From contig NZ_JAGXTP010000001.1 in NCBI RefSeq assembly GCF_018334155.1, positions 1,302,001 to 1,366,000 of the forward strand: a stretch of 64,000 nt of DNA, given 5' to 3'. This document shows positions 37,101 through 46,655 of the stretch, in pieces. Under the pieces are notes generated by a model. It did not search any database, was not told the origin of the DNA, and saw only the letters and a program-made list of their open reading frames with translations. Origin of the DNA: Devosia litorisediminis. Lineage in GTDB: Bacteria; Pseudomonadota; Alphaproteobacteria; Rhizobiales; Devosiaceae. A program made the translations under genes and the position numbers. Position 1 is the stretch's first letter, and the number at the start of each line of letters is the position of its first letter.

Positions 37101-37478
37101 ATGACCAAAGCACCACTGTACCGCATTGAGCTCGAACTTGCCCGCGAACCGGGTCACCCGCAGGGCGATCAGGCGCATAGCTATCGCCTGTATTTTCCGC
37201 TCACACCGGAGGGACACATCGATCCCTCCGCCTATCGCGACACGCCTGACTGGTGTCGCGTGGTCCGGCGCAGGCCGGGCGAGGAAGAGGCTCGTGGGCG
37301 CATTGTTCGGGGCCCCAACAATAGCTGGGTCTTCGATTACGTCGAGGAGACCACCACCGATGATGAGGTCGGGTTCAGGCTCGCAGAGGAACGCTTCGTG
37401 TTGGGCGAGTACATATCGATCCGCGAGGATGACGGCAAAATGCACGTATTTCGTGTTATTTCCGTTCGACCGGACTGA
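37101..37478 (+). CDS. Conserved-looking hypothetical protein
   Basis: A 125-residue soluble, charged protein beginning MTKAPLYRIELELAREPGHP. I do not recognise a family. It is rich in Arg, Glu and Asp, with alternating hydrophobic strands (YRLYFPL, WVFDYVEE, VFRVISV), suggesting a small beta-rich fold. It is 16 bases downstream of the SDR and 55 bases upstream of the acyl-CoA synthetase, in the same direction, and so probably in their operon. The ATG is chosen because GGGAG lies upstream. Confidence 0.65.
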   Translation: MTKAPLYRIELELAREPGHPQGDQAHSYRLYFPLTPEGHIDPSAYRDTPDWCRVVRRRPGEEEARGRIVRGPNNSWVFDYVEETTTDDEVGFRLAEERFVLGEYISIREDDGKMHVFRVISVRPD

Positions 37479-37533
37479 TCGTCTGTTGCCGACGTTCAGT
37501 CGCACCCCCACCAGAGTAGCGCCGGATTTTTTG

Positions 37534-39669
37534 ATGACGAACACGAGCCTGAACCATGCCTTGGCCCCTCGATCCGTCGCGCTGATCGGGGCGTCTAAAC
37601 GCCCCGGTTCGCTCGGTGCGCTGGTGCTGTCCAATATCCTGACTAGCGGCTTTAGCGGCGCGGTCTATCCGGTCAATCCAAAATATACCGAACTGGGCGG
37701 CTTGCCGTGTGTGGCGCGGGTGGGGGACCTGCCTGCGGTCCCCGACCTGTGTGTCATCGCAACGCCGGCGCACACGATTCCGGATTTGATTGCCGAAATC
37801 GGCGCTGCCGGCGGACGCTCCGTGGTCATCATTACAGCGGGTATCGGCAAGGAGGATGATTTGCGCGAGCGCATGTTGGCAGCAGCTGCCGAACATGGCG
37901 TCAGGATCATTGGACCCAATACCATTGGACTGCTGGCGCCTCTGGTCGGGCTTAACGCGAGTTTCACCCATATTCCCGCCCGTCCGGGATCGCTAGCACT
38001 ACTGTCGCAATCCGGCGCGATCATTTCCTCGGTCATTGACTGGGCGGAGGCCGAGGGCATCGGTTTTTCCCAGATCGTGTCGCTGGGTGACATGGCCGAT
38101 CTTGATGTCAGCGACTTTCTGAGTGTGCTGGCGGAAGACGCCAATACGTCGGCGATTTTGATGTATCTGGAGTCCATTCCCGACGCGTCCAGGTTTATGG
38201 CGGCGGCGCAAGCGGCCGCGCGACGCAAGCCGGTCATCGCGATTAAACCAGGGCGCCACGAGGCGGCTGCGCGTGCTGCCCAAACCCATACCGGGGCTCT
38301 GGCCGGCGCGGACAGTGTGGTGGATGCTGCGCTGCGTCGTGCGGGGGTCATACGCGTGCAGCATCTTGAGGACCTGTTCTCAGCGGCCGAAATCTGTGCG
38401 CGCTTTGCGCCATTGGAGCGCGGTCGGGTTGGTATCGTAACCAATGGCGGTGGGGCTGGCGTACTGGCAATTGACGAGTTGATCGATCGTGGGTGCGAAA
38501 TTGCCGAGCTGTCGCAAGAAACGCTATCGACCCTGGAACAGGTCCTGCCGGCCAATTGGTCGCGCGCCAACCCGGTGGATATTATCGGGGATGCCAAAGC
38601 AGAGCGCTACGTCGCAGCTCTGCGCGCAGTTGCTGCGGATCCTGGGGTCGACGTGGTCCTGGCGATGAATTGCCCGACGGCGCTCGCTGCGCCCAGCGAT
38701 GCCGCGCAAGGCGTGGTATCGGTGGTTGAGCACGGCCTGATCAATGGCAAGCCGGTGTTGGCAACATGGCTCGGAGAGCACGCTGCTGCCGGTGCCCGCA
38801 ACCTACTCAACGGGGCAGGCGTGGCCACCGTGAACACACCATCAAAAGCCGCTGATGCCGTTGAAATGCTGACCCGATGGCACCGCGCCAGCCTGTTGCT
38901 GCAGCGCGTTTCGACAGATTTGGTTGGTTCGGATGATCGGGCCAGCGCGGCCGCCGTTTTGGAGGGAGCCGCGAGACAGTGCCGCAGCATGCTGACTGAA
39001 CCCGAAGCCGAAACCGTTCTGGCGGCCTATGGCATTGCCGTGCCGCACACCATGACAGTGCTGCGTGTCGACGATGTTGGGGAGGCGGCGACGCAGTTGC
39101 TGGCTGGCGGTGGGCAGGTTGCCGTCAAAATGCTGTCCTCCACGCTGACCCACAAGTCTGATCTGGGCGGTGTCGTCCTCGGTCTTGCTTCTGCAAAGGA
39201 GGCCGTTGCTGCTGCGCATGGAATTGCCGACAGGCTCGCCGATCTCGGGGTTGGCGCCGAACTGGAAGGATTCAGCATTCAGGAGATGATTGTCCGGCCC
39301 CGCGCCGAGGAGCTTTTGATCGGTATTACCACAGATCCGGTATTCGGACCGGTGCTGATGTTCGGGGCAGGGGGTGTTTCGGTCGAGGTGGTGCGCGATA
39401 CCACCATGGAGCTGCTACCGGTGGACCGTGCACTGGCAGCGGACATGATTGATCGCACACGCGTCAGTGCTTTGCTGGCGGGCTATCGCGACAGGCCGGC
39501 GGCGGATCGCGATGCGATTGTCCTTGTGCTGATGGCTGTGTCGCGGCTGGTCACGGATTTTCCGCAGATCACTGCGATCGATATCAATCCGGTGCTGGCC
39601 GATGCAGACGGCGCTGTCGCACTCGATGCCCGGATCGAGCTCAACCTCGACGCCGATCCACCACGCTGA
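37534..39669 (+). CDS. ADP-forming acetate-CoA ligase family protein
   Basis: A 711-residue NDP-forming acyl-CoA synthetase. Residues ~1-130 are the CoA-binding domain (LAPRSVALIGASKRPGSLG), ~145-460 hold two flavodoxin-like succinyl-CoA-ligase domains with the phosphorylated His in THTGALAGAD, and ~490-711 an ATP-grasp domain. The enzyme interconverts acetyl-CoA, ADP and Pi with acetate, CoA and ATP, giving ATP in fermentation. No GNAT domain is present, so it is not a Pat-type acetyltransferase. The ATG at 37534 has only a weak ribosome-binding site but fits the conserved start. Confidence 0.88.
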   Translation: MTNTSLNHALAPRSVALIGASKRPGSLGALVLSNILTSGFSGAVYPVNPKYTELGGLPCVARVGDLPAVPDLCVIATPAHTIPDLIAEIGAAGGRSVVIITAGIGKEDDLRERMLAAAAEHGVRIIGPNTIGLLAPLVGLNASFTHIPARPGSLALLSQSGAIISSVIDWAEAEGIGFSQIVSLGDMADLDVSDFLSVLAEDANTSAILMYLESIPDASRFMAAAQAAARRKPVIAIKPGRHEAAARAAQTHTGALAGADSVVDAALRRAGVIRVQHLEDLFSAAEICARFAPLERGRVGIVTNGGGAGVLAIDELIDRGCEIAELSQETLSTLEQVLPANWSRANPVDIIGDAKAERYVAALRAVAADPGVDVVLAMNCPTALAAPSDAAQGVVSVVEHGLINGKPVLATWLGEHAAAGARNLLNGAGVATVNTPSKAADAVEMLTRWHRASLLLQRVSTDLVGSDDRASAAAVLEGAARQCRSMLTEPEAETVLAAYGIAVPHTMTVLRVDDVGEAATQLLAGGGQVAVKMLSSTLTHKSDLGGVVLGLASAKEAVAAAHGIADRLADLGVGAELEGFSIQEMIVRPRAEELLIGITTDPVFGPVLMFGAGGVSVEVVRDTTMELLPVDRALAADMIDRTRVSALLAGYRDRPAADRDAIVLVLMAVSRLVTDFPQITAIDINPVLADADGAVALDARIELNLDADPPR

Positions 39670-39689
39670 TTCTCCAGTGGGCCGCTGAG

Positions 39690-39703
39690 TTGATTTGGGT
39701 CAA
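39690..39703 (+). promoter_or_regulatory. FNR/FixK-type box for ackA-xfp
   Basis: TTGAT-TTGG-GTCAA, 157 bases before the acetate kinase start. A class II start would fall near 39738, about 25 bases before a short open frame at 39763. No good -10 is visible. Confidence 0.55.
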
Positions 39704-39762
39704 GGCGTCGCGGGCACTTCTGCTGCATGGTTCCGGTATCGATAGATAGCGGGACGGGACGC

Positions 39763-39861
39763 ATGAATTTCCTTGGGTTGACCGCAGGCTACAATTTTAT
39801 CACCTCAAGCAATCGCTCTTGGTCACCACTCATCTTGCCGCCCGGGTGTGGGCATGGGTGA
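39763..39861 (+). CDS. Possible 32-residue leader peptide before ackA
   Basis: An ATG-initiated frame of 33 codons (MNFLGLTAGYNFITS...) preceded by GGGACGGGAC. Its stop TGA overlaps the ackA start region, so it could couple translation to ackA. There is no family match and the length is within chance; this is a candidate only. Confidence 0.25.
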   Translation: MNFLGLTAGYNFITSSNRSWSPLILPPGCGHG

Positions 39862-41044
39862 GGCACAGCGAGACCACTATCTGCTTGCGATCAATGCTGG
39901 TTCGTCGAGCCTGAAGTTCGCCGTCTTTCGGCAGATAGACCTTGTCCAAACGGCCGGTGGCGCAGTCAATCGTATTGGACAGTCTGATAGCCGGCTGACA
40001 ATTGATGGAGGTGACATTGGTCCCGTATCATCAGCCACCCATGCTGAAGCCGTTGAACACGCGCTGGCCTGGATAGACCGGGCCTTTGGCATTGGGTCCC
40101 TGGTGGCCATCGGGCATCGCATTGTGCATGGCGGTGCCGCCTACCGTGAACATTGTGTGGTCGATGATGCCGTCATTGCCGAGCTTGAACGCATCGTCGA
40201 CTACGCACCCGAGCATTTGCCGTCAGAGATTGCGATTGTCAGTCTGTGTCGCGCGCGGTTCCCGAACGTGCCGCAAATTGCGTGTTTTGATACCGTTTTC
40301 CATCGGGACATGCCGCTTGTCGCCAGACAATTATCAATACCGCGTCGGTTCGCTGAAGTCGGCGTTGAACGGTATGGTTTTCATGGGCTTTCTTGTAGCT
40401 ACGTGCTTGAGGTTTTGAACAGGCTCGACCCTGATCGCGCACGAGGCCGGGTCGTTCTGGCCCATATCGGCAATGGGGTCAGCCTGACCGCAGTGCGTGC
40501 TGGCCGCAGCATTGATACAACGATGGGGTTTACGCCTGCAGCGGGCGTTCCCATGGGAACCCGTAGCGGTGACATCGACCCTGGACTGGTCCGCTATCTG
40601 ACCAAGACGGAGCGGCTGGACGCAGACGCATTCGACCATCTGGTCAATCACCAATCGGGCCTGCTCGGCATGTCGGAAATCAGCGCCGATGTGCGCATCC
40701 TGCTGGACGCAGAGACGCAGGATCGCCGGGCAGCAGAGGCGCTTGGTGTCTATTGCTATCGCATTCGGCAAGCCATTGGCGCTCTCGCTGCAAGCCTCGG
40801 CGGTCTTGATGCGCTCGTCTTTACAGGCGGTGTTGGGGAGAATGCTGCTGTTATTCGCGAGCGCGTCTGTGCCGAGCTTGAGTTTCTTGGAATCGCACTC
40901 GATCCCACCAGCAACCAGGCCAATGCCATCACCATTTCGACCGATACTGCCCGTGTCGGCGTACACGTTATTCCGACGGACGAGGAAGCGGTTATCGCCG
41001 CGGCCGTTATCCGATTGCTCAAGCAGGAGACTTTCGCGTCATGA
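39854..41044 (+). CDS. ackA: Acetate kinase
   Basis: A 396-residue acetate kinase. Signature motifs: [16 protein letters not shown] near the N-terminus, [55 protein letters not shown] and [11 protein letters not shown]. It makes ATP from acetyl phosphate produced by the phosphoketolase, whose gene overlaps its end by 4 bases. The ATG at 39854 is used; a GTG two codons upstream is the alternative. Confidence 0.96.
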   Translation: MGEAQRDHYLLAINAGSSSLKFAVFRQIDLVQTAGGAVNRIGQSDSRLTIDGGDIGPVSSATHAEAVEHALAWIDRAFGIGSLVAIGHRIVHGGAAYREHCVVDDAVIAELERIVDYAPEHLPSEIAIVSLCRARFPNVPQIACFDTVFHRDMPLVARQLSIPRRFAEVGVERYGFHGLSCSYVLEVLNRLDPDRARGRVVLAHIGNGVSLTAVRAGRSIDTTMGFTPAAGVPMGTRSGDIDPGLVRYLTKTERLDADAFDHLVNHQSGLLGMSEISADVRILLDAETQDRRAAEALGVYCYRIRQAIGALAASLGGLDALVFTGGVGENAAVIRERVCAELEFLGIALDPTSNQANAITISTDTARVGVHVIPTDEEAVIAAAVIRLLKQETFAS

Positions 41045-43401
41045 CCAACCCACTCTCAGCTGACCTGCTAGCCCGTATGGACGCCTATTGGCGTGCTGCA
41101 AACTACCTTTCGGTGGGACAGATCTATCTGCGCGACAATCCTCTGCTGCGCGAGAAACTGACGCTGGATCACGTCAAGCCACGGCTGCTTGGGCACTGGG
41201 GGACGACGCCGGGGCTGAATTTTATCTATGCCCATCTCAATCGCGTCATCAAGGAGCGCGACCTGGACATGATTTACGTCACCGGGCCAGGGCACGGCGG
41301 CCCAGGGCTGGTAGCCAACACCTATCTTGAGGGCACCTATAGCGAGTTCTATCCCGAGATTGGGGAGGATGAGGCTGGCCTTGCCAAGCTGGTCCGGCAG
41401 TTTTCCTGGCCCGGTGGCATTCCCAGTCATGTGGCTGCGGAAACGCCCGGGTCGATCAATGAGGGAGGCGAGCTGGGTTATTCACTGATGCATGCCTATG
41501 GGGCGGCGTTTGACAACCCGGAGTTGATCGTGACCTGCGTCGTGGGTGACGGGGAAGCAGAGACCGGTGCTCTAGCGACCAGTTGGCATTCCAACAAGTT
41601 TCTCAACCCGGCGCGTGATGGCGCAGTGCTGCCAATTCTGCACCTGAACGGCTATAAGATCGCCAGTCCCACCATACTTGCCCGGATCAGCCATGACGAA
41701 CTTGATGCGTTACTGCGTGGTTACGGGTATGCGCCCCATTTTGTCGAGGGCCACGATCCCGAGCTGATGCATCAGGCCATGGCATCGGCCATGGATAAGG
41801 TGATGGACGAGATTGCGGCCATTCAGCTCGCAGCACGCAGTGGGGTGGAGGTGCAGCGACCGGCCTGGCCGATGATTGTGTTGCGCTCGCCCAAGGGCTG
41901 GACCGGACCCAAGGAAGTGGATGGTAATCCAACCGAGGACTCCTGGCGTTCCCATCAGGTTCCTCTGTCCAAGCTTGCCGAGGTTCCCGGCCATCTCAAG
42001 GTGCTTGAGGACTGGCTACTCAGCTATCGCGCTGAAGAACTTTTTGATGATGCAGGTAAGCTCCTCCCTGAATTGGCCGCGTTGGCGCCGAGCGGCAACC
42101 GCCGCATGGGCGCCAATCCGCATGCCAATGGCGGACTGCTGCTCAAGGATCTGAAGCTACCTGATTTCCGCGATTATGCGCTTGATGTGCCATCGCCTGG
42201 AGCTGTCGAGGGCGAGTCGACGCGCGTCGCCGGGGCGTTTTTGCGCGACGTGTTGACGCTCAACGATGGCGCGCAGAATTTTCGGGTATTCGGTCCCGAT
42301 GAGACGCAGTCAAACCGGCTCGGGGCTGTGTTTGAAGTGACCGACCGGGTCTTCATGGGAGACCTGATCGAGACGGACCGACAGATTTCACGGGATGGCC
42401 GCGTAATGGAAGTGCTCAGCGAGCACCTCTGTCAGGGATGGCTGGAGGGATATCTGCTTACGGGCCGGCACGGATTTTTCTCGTGCTACGAGGCTTTTAT
42501 CCATGTGGTGGATTCGATGTTCAATCAGCACGCCAAATGGCTCAACGTTTCCAAGAGCGTGCCGTGGCGTAAACCGATTGCCTCGTTGACCTATCTGTTG
42601 ACGTCGCATGTATGGCGTCAGGACCATAACGGGTTCAGCCATCAGGATCCGGGCTTCATCGATCACGTCATGAACAAGAAGGCTGGTGTGGTGCGGGTCT
42701 ATATGCCGCCCGACGCCAATACGCTGCTATCGGTCGTCGATCATTGTCTGCGCAGTCGTGACTACATTAATGTGATCGTGGCGGGAAAGCAGCCCGAGCC
42801 GCAATGGCTGGACGGCCCTGCTGCTGAGGCGCATTGCGCTGCCGGACTGGGCGTCTGGGAATGGGCCTCAAATTGCGGCACTGAAGAACCTGATGCCGTT
42901 GTGGCATGTGCCGGGGATGTGCCGACGATGGAAGCCCTGGCGGCGGTAGCGCTATTGCGAGAGCAAGCGCCCGATATCAAGCTGCGCTTCGTCAATGTGG
43001 TTGATCTGATGGCGCTGCAGCCACCCAGCATCCATCCGCATGGCATTGATGATGCAGCGTTTGATGCCATGTTTACAACCGACAAGCCGGTGATTTTCGT
43101 TCATCACGGCTATCCAGCCCTGATCCACCGACTGACTTATCGGCGGAGCAATCATGACAATTTCCACGTCCATGGATTTCAGGAGGAGGGGACGACCACC
43201 ACACCTTTTGACATGGCTGTGCTCAACCAGATTGACCGGTTTCATGTCGCCAAGGACGTGATTGACCGCGTGCCACGTCTGGCAGACCGACGTGAGGCAT
43301 TTGCGGATCTGGTTGCCAGCAGGCTTGCGGAACACAACGACTATATTCGTGAGAACGGCGAGGACTTACCGGAAATCCGCAACTGGGTCTGGCCTGGTTA
43401 G
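41041..43401 (+). CDS. xfp: Phosphoketolase (xylulose-5-phosphate/fructose-6-phosphate)
   Basis: A 786-residue thiamine-diphosphate enzyme that cleaves xylulose-5-P or fructose-6-P to acetyl phosphate. Family motifs: [72 protein letters not shown] (ThDP binding), the ESTR region ([10 protein letters not shown]), [20 protein letters not shown] and DRGGTTTPFD-like [11 protein letters not shown]. Its start overlaps ackA, so the two enzymes form an acetyl-phosphate to ATP module. Confidence 0.97.
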   Translation: MTNPLSADLLARMDAYWRAANYLSVGQIYLRDNPLLREKLTLDHVKPRLLGHWGTTPGLNFIYAHLNRVIKERDLDMIYVTGPGHGGPGLVANTYLEGTYSEFYPEIGEDEAGLAKLVRQFSWPGGIPSHVAAETPGSINEGGELGYSLMHAYGAAFDNPELIVTCVVGDGEAETGALATSWHSNKFLNPARDGAVLPILHLNGYKIASPTILARISHDELDALLRGYGYAPHFVEGHDPELMHQAMASAMDKVMDEIAAIQLAARSGVEVQRPAWPMIVLRSPKGWTGPKEVDGNPTEDSWRSHQVPLSKLAEVPGHLKVLEDWLLSYRAEELFDDAGKLLPELAALAPSGNRRMGANPHANGGLLLKDLKLPDFRDYALDVPSPGAVEGESTRVAGAFLRDVLTLNDGAQNFRVFGPDETQSNRLGAVFEVTDRVFMGDLIETDRQISRDGRVMEVLSEHLCQGWLEGYLLTGRHGFFSCYEAFIHVVDSMFNQHAKWLNVSKSVPWRKPIASLTYLLTSHVWRQDHNGFSHQDPGFIDHVMNKKAGVVRVYMPPDANTLLSVVDHCLRSRDYINVIVAGKQPEPQWLDGPAAEAHCAAGLGVWEWASNCGTEEPDAVVACAGDVPTMEALAAVALLREQAPDIKLRFVNVVDLMALQPPSIHPHGIDDAAFDAMFTTDKPVIFVHHGYPALIHRLTYRRSNHDNFHVHGFQEEGTTTTPFDMAVLNQIDRFHVAKDVIDRVPRLADRREAFADLVASRLAEHNDYIRENGEDLPEIRNWVWPG

Positions 43402-43516
43402 AGGGCAGTGACCGGATCCGGCATCGTTCATAACAACGTGATGCGGCTGATCTGAGGTAACCAAACGGCCATATAATGCGAACTGAAGAGCAGATAGCTC
43501 CAACAAAGGTACGCTC

Positions 43517-44248
43517 ATGTCCAGAACTCTTGCCCTATCAGCCAGTCGCCAGAACGGGTGGCGGGTCACCGTCGCCTCCTTGCTGCTGCTGCCCGCCATG
43601 GCATTGGGGCTTTTCAACCAGCCTGTTGCCGCACAGGAAGCGCCCGTCGTGATCCCTGCACCGGCGCTCGATCTGACTGAAACAGGCAGCAGCGCAACCG
43701 CGATTTTCGCAGGGGGGTGTTTTTGGGGTGTTCAGGGCGTGTTTCAGCACGTCAATGGCGTCACCATGGCGGTATCTGGCTATTCCGGCGGCGCTGCTGA
43801 GACGGCAACTTATGAGCTCACCGGTAGCGGAACGACCGGGCACGCTGAAGCCGTTCAGGTGAACTATGACCCCGCCATCATTAGCTATGGCGAGCTGCTG
43901 CAGATCTATTTCTCGGTGGCACACAATCCTACCCAGCTCAATTATCAGGGGCCAGACCGCGGGACGCAGTATCGTTCGACGATCTTCGCCGTGAACGATG
44001 AGCAGGCCGAAACGGCCAAGGCCTATATTGAACAGCTTGATGCCGCAGATCGCTTTGAGGGGCCGATCGTGACCACCATTGAGCCGTTTGAGGCGTTCTA
44101 TGCCGCTGAGCAGTATCACCAGGACTTTCTGACGCTGAACCCGTCATGGCCCTATATCGTGGTTCATGACCTTCCCAAGATCGCTGCGCTCGAGGCGATC
44201 TTTCCCGATTCCTTCAGGGAAGACCCCGTGCTCGTCGGAAGTCTCTAG
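43517..44248 (+). CDS. msrA: Peptide methionine sulfoxide reductase MsrA, exported
   Basis: A 243-residue MsrA with an N-terminal signal sequence (hydrophobic core about residues 18-33, cleavage near AAQEAP), so it acts in the periplasm. The catalytic Cys is in FAGGCFWGVQ (about residue 68); GYSGG, TGHAEAVQV and the YHQDFL block are present. The catalytic Cys is the only cysteine, so no intramolecular disulfide can form and reduction must rely on an outside thiol partner. Confidence 0.94.
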   Translation: MSRTLALSASRQNGWRVTVASLLLLPAMALGLFNQPVAAQEAPVVIPAPALDLTETGSSATAIFAGGCFWGVQGVFQHVNGVTMAVSGYSGGAAETATYELTGSGTTGHAEAVQVNYDPAIISYGELLQIYFSVAHNPTQLNYQGPDRGTQYRSTIFAVNDEQAETAKAYIEQLDAADRFEGPIVTTIEPFEAFYAAEQYHQDFLTLNPSWPYIVVHDLPKIAALEAIFPDSFREDPVLVGSL

Positions 44249-44262
44249 CCGAAGCTGGTAGC

Positions 44263-44286
44263 CACAGGCGGCTAAAGTCGCCTGTG
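44263..44286 (+). terminator. Hairpin after msrA
   Basis: An 8-bp stem CACAGGCG / CGCCTGTG with an 8-base loop, 14 bases after the msrA stop, without T-run. Probable transcript end. Confidence 0.5.
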
Positions 44287-44389
44287 ACACATATGCAACG
44301 CTGAACGGTGCTGTTGCGTACAGGGCGGAACGGGTTCGAAAAGGGCGCGTTCTGGCTGCAACGCTTCAATACCTGCAAGGAGAACGGCA

Positions 44390-44935
44390 ATGCGCATGTT
44401 CAACACTATCGCTATCACCGCACTGGCCACCTCGCTCAGCTTGGGCACGGCAATTGGTGCCGATCTGATCACCGTGCCGACCAGCAGTACCGCTGACATC
44501 CCCGTCTACGAGGACGCTGGCTTTGACTGGAATGGCTTTTACGGCGGCCTCTATGGCGTGGCGCAGAACAGTGAAGTTGCCGGCACCCAATATGGCCTGG
44601 GTGTTCAGGCTGGTGTGAACGCGCAGTTTGATTTCTACCTGCTTGGTGCTGAAGTTGCCGTGCATGGCCTGACCGGCGATGCGGGAAACACCAGCTATGG
44701 TCAGCTTCTGGGCCGTGCCGGCCTGGTGGTGACTGATGACGTGGTTGTCTACGCGGCCGGTGGTTATGGAATCGATCTGGGCGTGCCCGAAGAAGATGAC
44801 GCTCTTCTGGGCGGCGGTCTGGAGGTCGCGCTGACCGACAATGTGTCGATCGACGCACAATATCTCCGGAGTTTTCCGCTGAGCGGTGATAACGCCAAGG
44901 ACCAGATTTCAGTGGGGGCCAATTTCCACTTCTAG
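44390..44935 (+). CDS. Outer-membrane beta-barrel protein (Omp25/Omp31-like)
   Basis: A 181-residue protein with a signal peptide (residues 1-23, AIGAD) and a beta-barrel of the Omp25/Omp31 type: WNGFYGGLYGV after the linker, alternating strands such as DVVVYAAGGYGIDLG, and the terminal Phe (GANFHF) recognised by the BAM complex. GGAGAACGGCA precedes the ATG. The function is structural or porin-like. Confidence 0.88.
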   Translation: MRMFNTIAITALATSLSLGTAIGADLITVPTSSTADIPVYEDAGFDWNGFYGGLYGVAQNSEVAGTQYGLGVQAGVNAQFDFYLLGAEVAVHGLTGDAGNTSYGQLLGRAGLVVTDDVVVYAAGGYGIDLGVPEEDDALLGGGLEVALTDNVSIDAQYLRSFPLSGDNAKDQISVGANFHF

Positions 44936-44981
44936 CCTAGAAACCCTGGGTTTTCAGCCCGCAGTTAAAGGTCCGAAATCC

Positions 44982-45012
44982 AAACAGCTCCGCCTTGGCG
45001 GGGCTGTTTTTG
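44982..45012 (+). terminator. Rho-independent terminator after the first Omp gene
   Basis: Stem AACAGCTCCGCC / GGCGGGGCTGTT with one mismatch and a short loop, followed by a T-run. The rest of 45013-45285 holds the promoter region of the next gene; no gene is seen there. Confidence 0.85.
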
Positions 45013-45285
45013 TTGGTGGGGTGGCGCAATTATGGCGAAGGTGTGGCTTGACGGAGCGACTCAGTCATGAACACATGTGCGCCACTTCGTCGCCCTCTTC
45101 TGCAGGGTGATTGGTGGGATTTGTATCAAATTGGGCCAAATGCGCGACATTGGCGCAACACCTCCCCTCAAATGGTCATGGAATGTTATCCGCACCGCCT
45201 AATTTCGATAGGCGGAGGCTTGCCACGCGCGTTGTGCTGATGCATCTAACGGTGGACTACGGTTAACTCTATGGGAGTGCAAGAT

Positions 45286-45861
45286 ATGTTTGTACGTTCG
45301 CTTTCTCTCGGTGTGGCTGCTGCCGCGCTGCTCGCTGGTGGTGCTCAGGCCGCCGATCTGATCATCCCAACGACCCCAATGCCGATCTATGAGTCGGCTG
45401 GTTTCAGCTGGGAAGGTCTCTATGCAGGCGTTAACGCTGGTGGCGTGTTCACCAACGCAAACGGTCTGACCAATCTGCAGGCTAGCACCTCGCAGTTTTC
45501 GGTTGGTGGTGCTGTCGGCGTGAACTTCATCGCCTATGACCCAATCCTGCTCGGCCTCGAAGTTCAGGGCGACTACGTGTTCCAGGACGGCGATGACGCC
45601 GGCATGTTCCTGGCACTGGCTCGCGTTGGCGCAGTCGTGACCGATCAGGTCATGGTATACGCTGCTGGCGGTGTTGGCATGACCAGCCGTTCGGGCACCA
45701 CTGAAAACATCTATGCCATCGGTGGTGGTGTTGAAGTTGCAGTGACCGAATCTGTGTCGGTTCGTGGTGAAGTTCTGGGTCTCGGCGATTTCTCGAGCGC
45801 CGCTGGCGACCAGTTCTTTGACGGTGCCAAGGCAACCGTCGGCGTGTTCTACCACTTCTAA
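45286..45861 (+). CDS. Outer-membrane beta-barrel protein (Omp25/Omp31-like)
   Basis: A 191-residue paralogue of the preceding protein: signal peptide (AQAADL, residues 1-22), then PMPIYESAGFSWEGLYAGVNAGG and strands ending in VGVFYHF with terminal Phe. The ATG at 45286 follows GGGAG at nine bases; the upstream ATG at 45271 overlaps that site. It has its own promoter region and a double terminator, so it is monocistronic and probably highly expressed. Confidence 0.88.
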   Translation: MFVRSLSLGVAAAALLAGGAQAADLIIPTTPMPIYESAGFSWEGLYAGVNAGGVFTNANGLTNLQASTSQFSVGGAVGVNFIAYDPILLGLEVQGDYVFQDGDDAGMFLALARVGAVVTDQVMVYAAGGVGMTSRSGTTENIYAIGGGVEVAVTESVSVRGEVLGLGDFSSAAGDQFFDGAKATVGVFYHF

Positions 45862-45877
45862 GATTTGCAATCGGGAA

Positions 45878-45893
45878 GGGCGGTTCGCCGCCC
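45878..45893 (+). terminator. First hairpin after the second Omp gene
   Basis: GGGCGG-TTCG-CCGCCC, a stable UUCG tetraloop stem followed by CTCCT rather than a T-run. Confidence 0.5.
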
Positions 45894-45922
45894 TCCTGAC
45901 CTAGCGTCTTGCAAACCCAATT

Positions 45923-45951
45923 CGGCGAACCGCTCTGCGGTTCGCCGTTTT
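45923..45951 (+). terminator. Rho-independent terminator after the second Omp gene
   Basis: Perfect 10-bp stem CGGCGAACCG / CGGTTCGCCG, 5-base loop, followed by TTTT. It probably insulates the nuo operon from the Omp gene. Confidence 0.85.
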
Positions 45952-46289
45952 GCTTTGCAGCGGGGTCTCGCTTCTGGCGCGGCCCTTTTTTGTGCGTAGT
46001 GGCCCGCGAATCTTGCAGCGCGATTCTGATGTTGCGGGTCGCAGGCCGTTTGATGGTCCGATCATTTGACCGCGAATGCTGCGACGCACATAGGCAGTGA
46101 GCGACGCTCAGGCCCGTGGAGCCGGGGTATGATATATGAATATTTTTGTCATATTTTCTTTCCCTTGAAACACGATAGGCAAAGGTCTAAGCCCAACCCA
46201 TCATCTGTCGCGTCGGTTCGCAGGCCCCAATTGCCTGTGATGCTCACGTGACGCCGGTCGCCCGACCGGACTAGAAAACAGGCTGCCGC
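45952..46289 (+). other. Gene-free region upstream of the nuo operon
   Basis: No open frame here resembles a protein. The stretch 46128-46165 is unusually AT-rich for this genome (TATGATATATGAATATTTTT) and is the best place for the nuo promoter, but I cannot fix -35 and -10 elements. No FNR-type box is seen. Confidence 0.5.
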
Positions 46290-46655
46290 ATGACTGATTT
46301 GCTCAGCGATTATCTGCCCATCATCATTTTCCTTGGCTTGTCTGCCGTTATTGGCCTCGCCTTGTTGGTGGTTCCTTTTCTCGTCGCCGTGAAGAACCCA
46401 GATCCGGAGAAGGTGTCTGCCTTCGAAGCCGGCTTCGATGCGTTCGACGACGCGCGCATGAAGTTCGATGTCCGATTCTATCTGGTGTCGATCCTCTTCA
46501 TCATTTTCGATCTCGAAGTGGCGTTCCTGTTCCCTTGGGCAGTTGCGTTTCAGGATGTGGGTTGGTTCGGCTTCTGGTCGATGATGATCTTCCTGGGCGT
46601 GCTGACGGTCGGCTTTATCTATGAATGGCGGAAAGGGGCCCTGGAATGGGATTGA
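46290..46655 (+). CDS. nuoA: NADH-quinone oxidoreductase subunit A
   Basis: A 121-residue membrane subunit with three spans. The conserved loop [25 protein letters not shown] and the [13 protein letters not shown] helix are diagnostic. It is the first gene of the 14-gene proton-pumping complex I operon and overlaps nuoB by 10 bases. Confidence 0.97.
   Translation: MTDLLSDYLPIIIFLGLSAVIGLALLVVPFLVAVKNPDPEKVSAFEAGFDAFDDARMKFDVRFYLVSILFIIFDLEVAFLFPWAVAFQDVGWFGFWSMMIFLGVLTVGFIYEWRKGALEWD

Noticed and set aside
37534..39669. Calling the acyl-CoA synthetase a Pat-type protein acetyltransferase
   Set aside because: The protein ends with the ATP-grasp domain; no GNAT domain is present.
45119..45131. 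Palindrome ATTTG-TAT-CAAAT upstream of the second Omp gene, considered as an FNR-like site
   Set aside because: Wrong spacing and half-sites for the FNR/FixK family; it may be a chance AT-rich palindrome or an unrelated operator.
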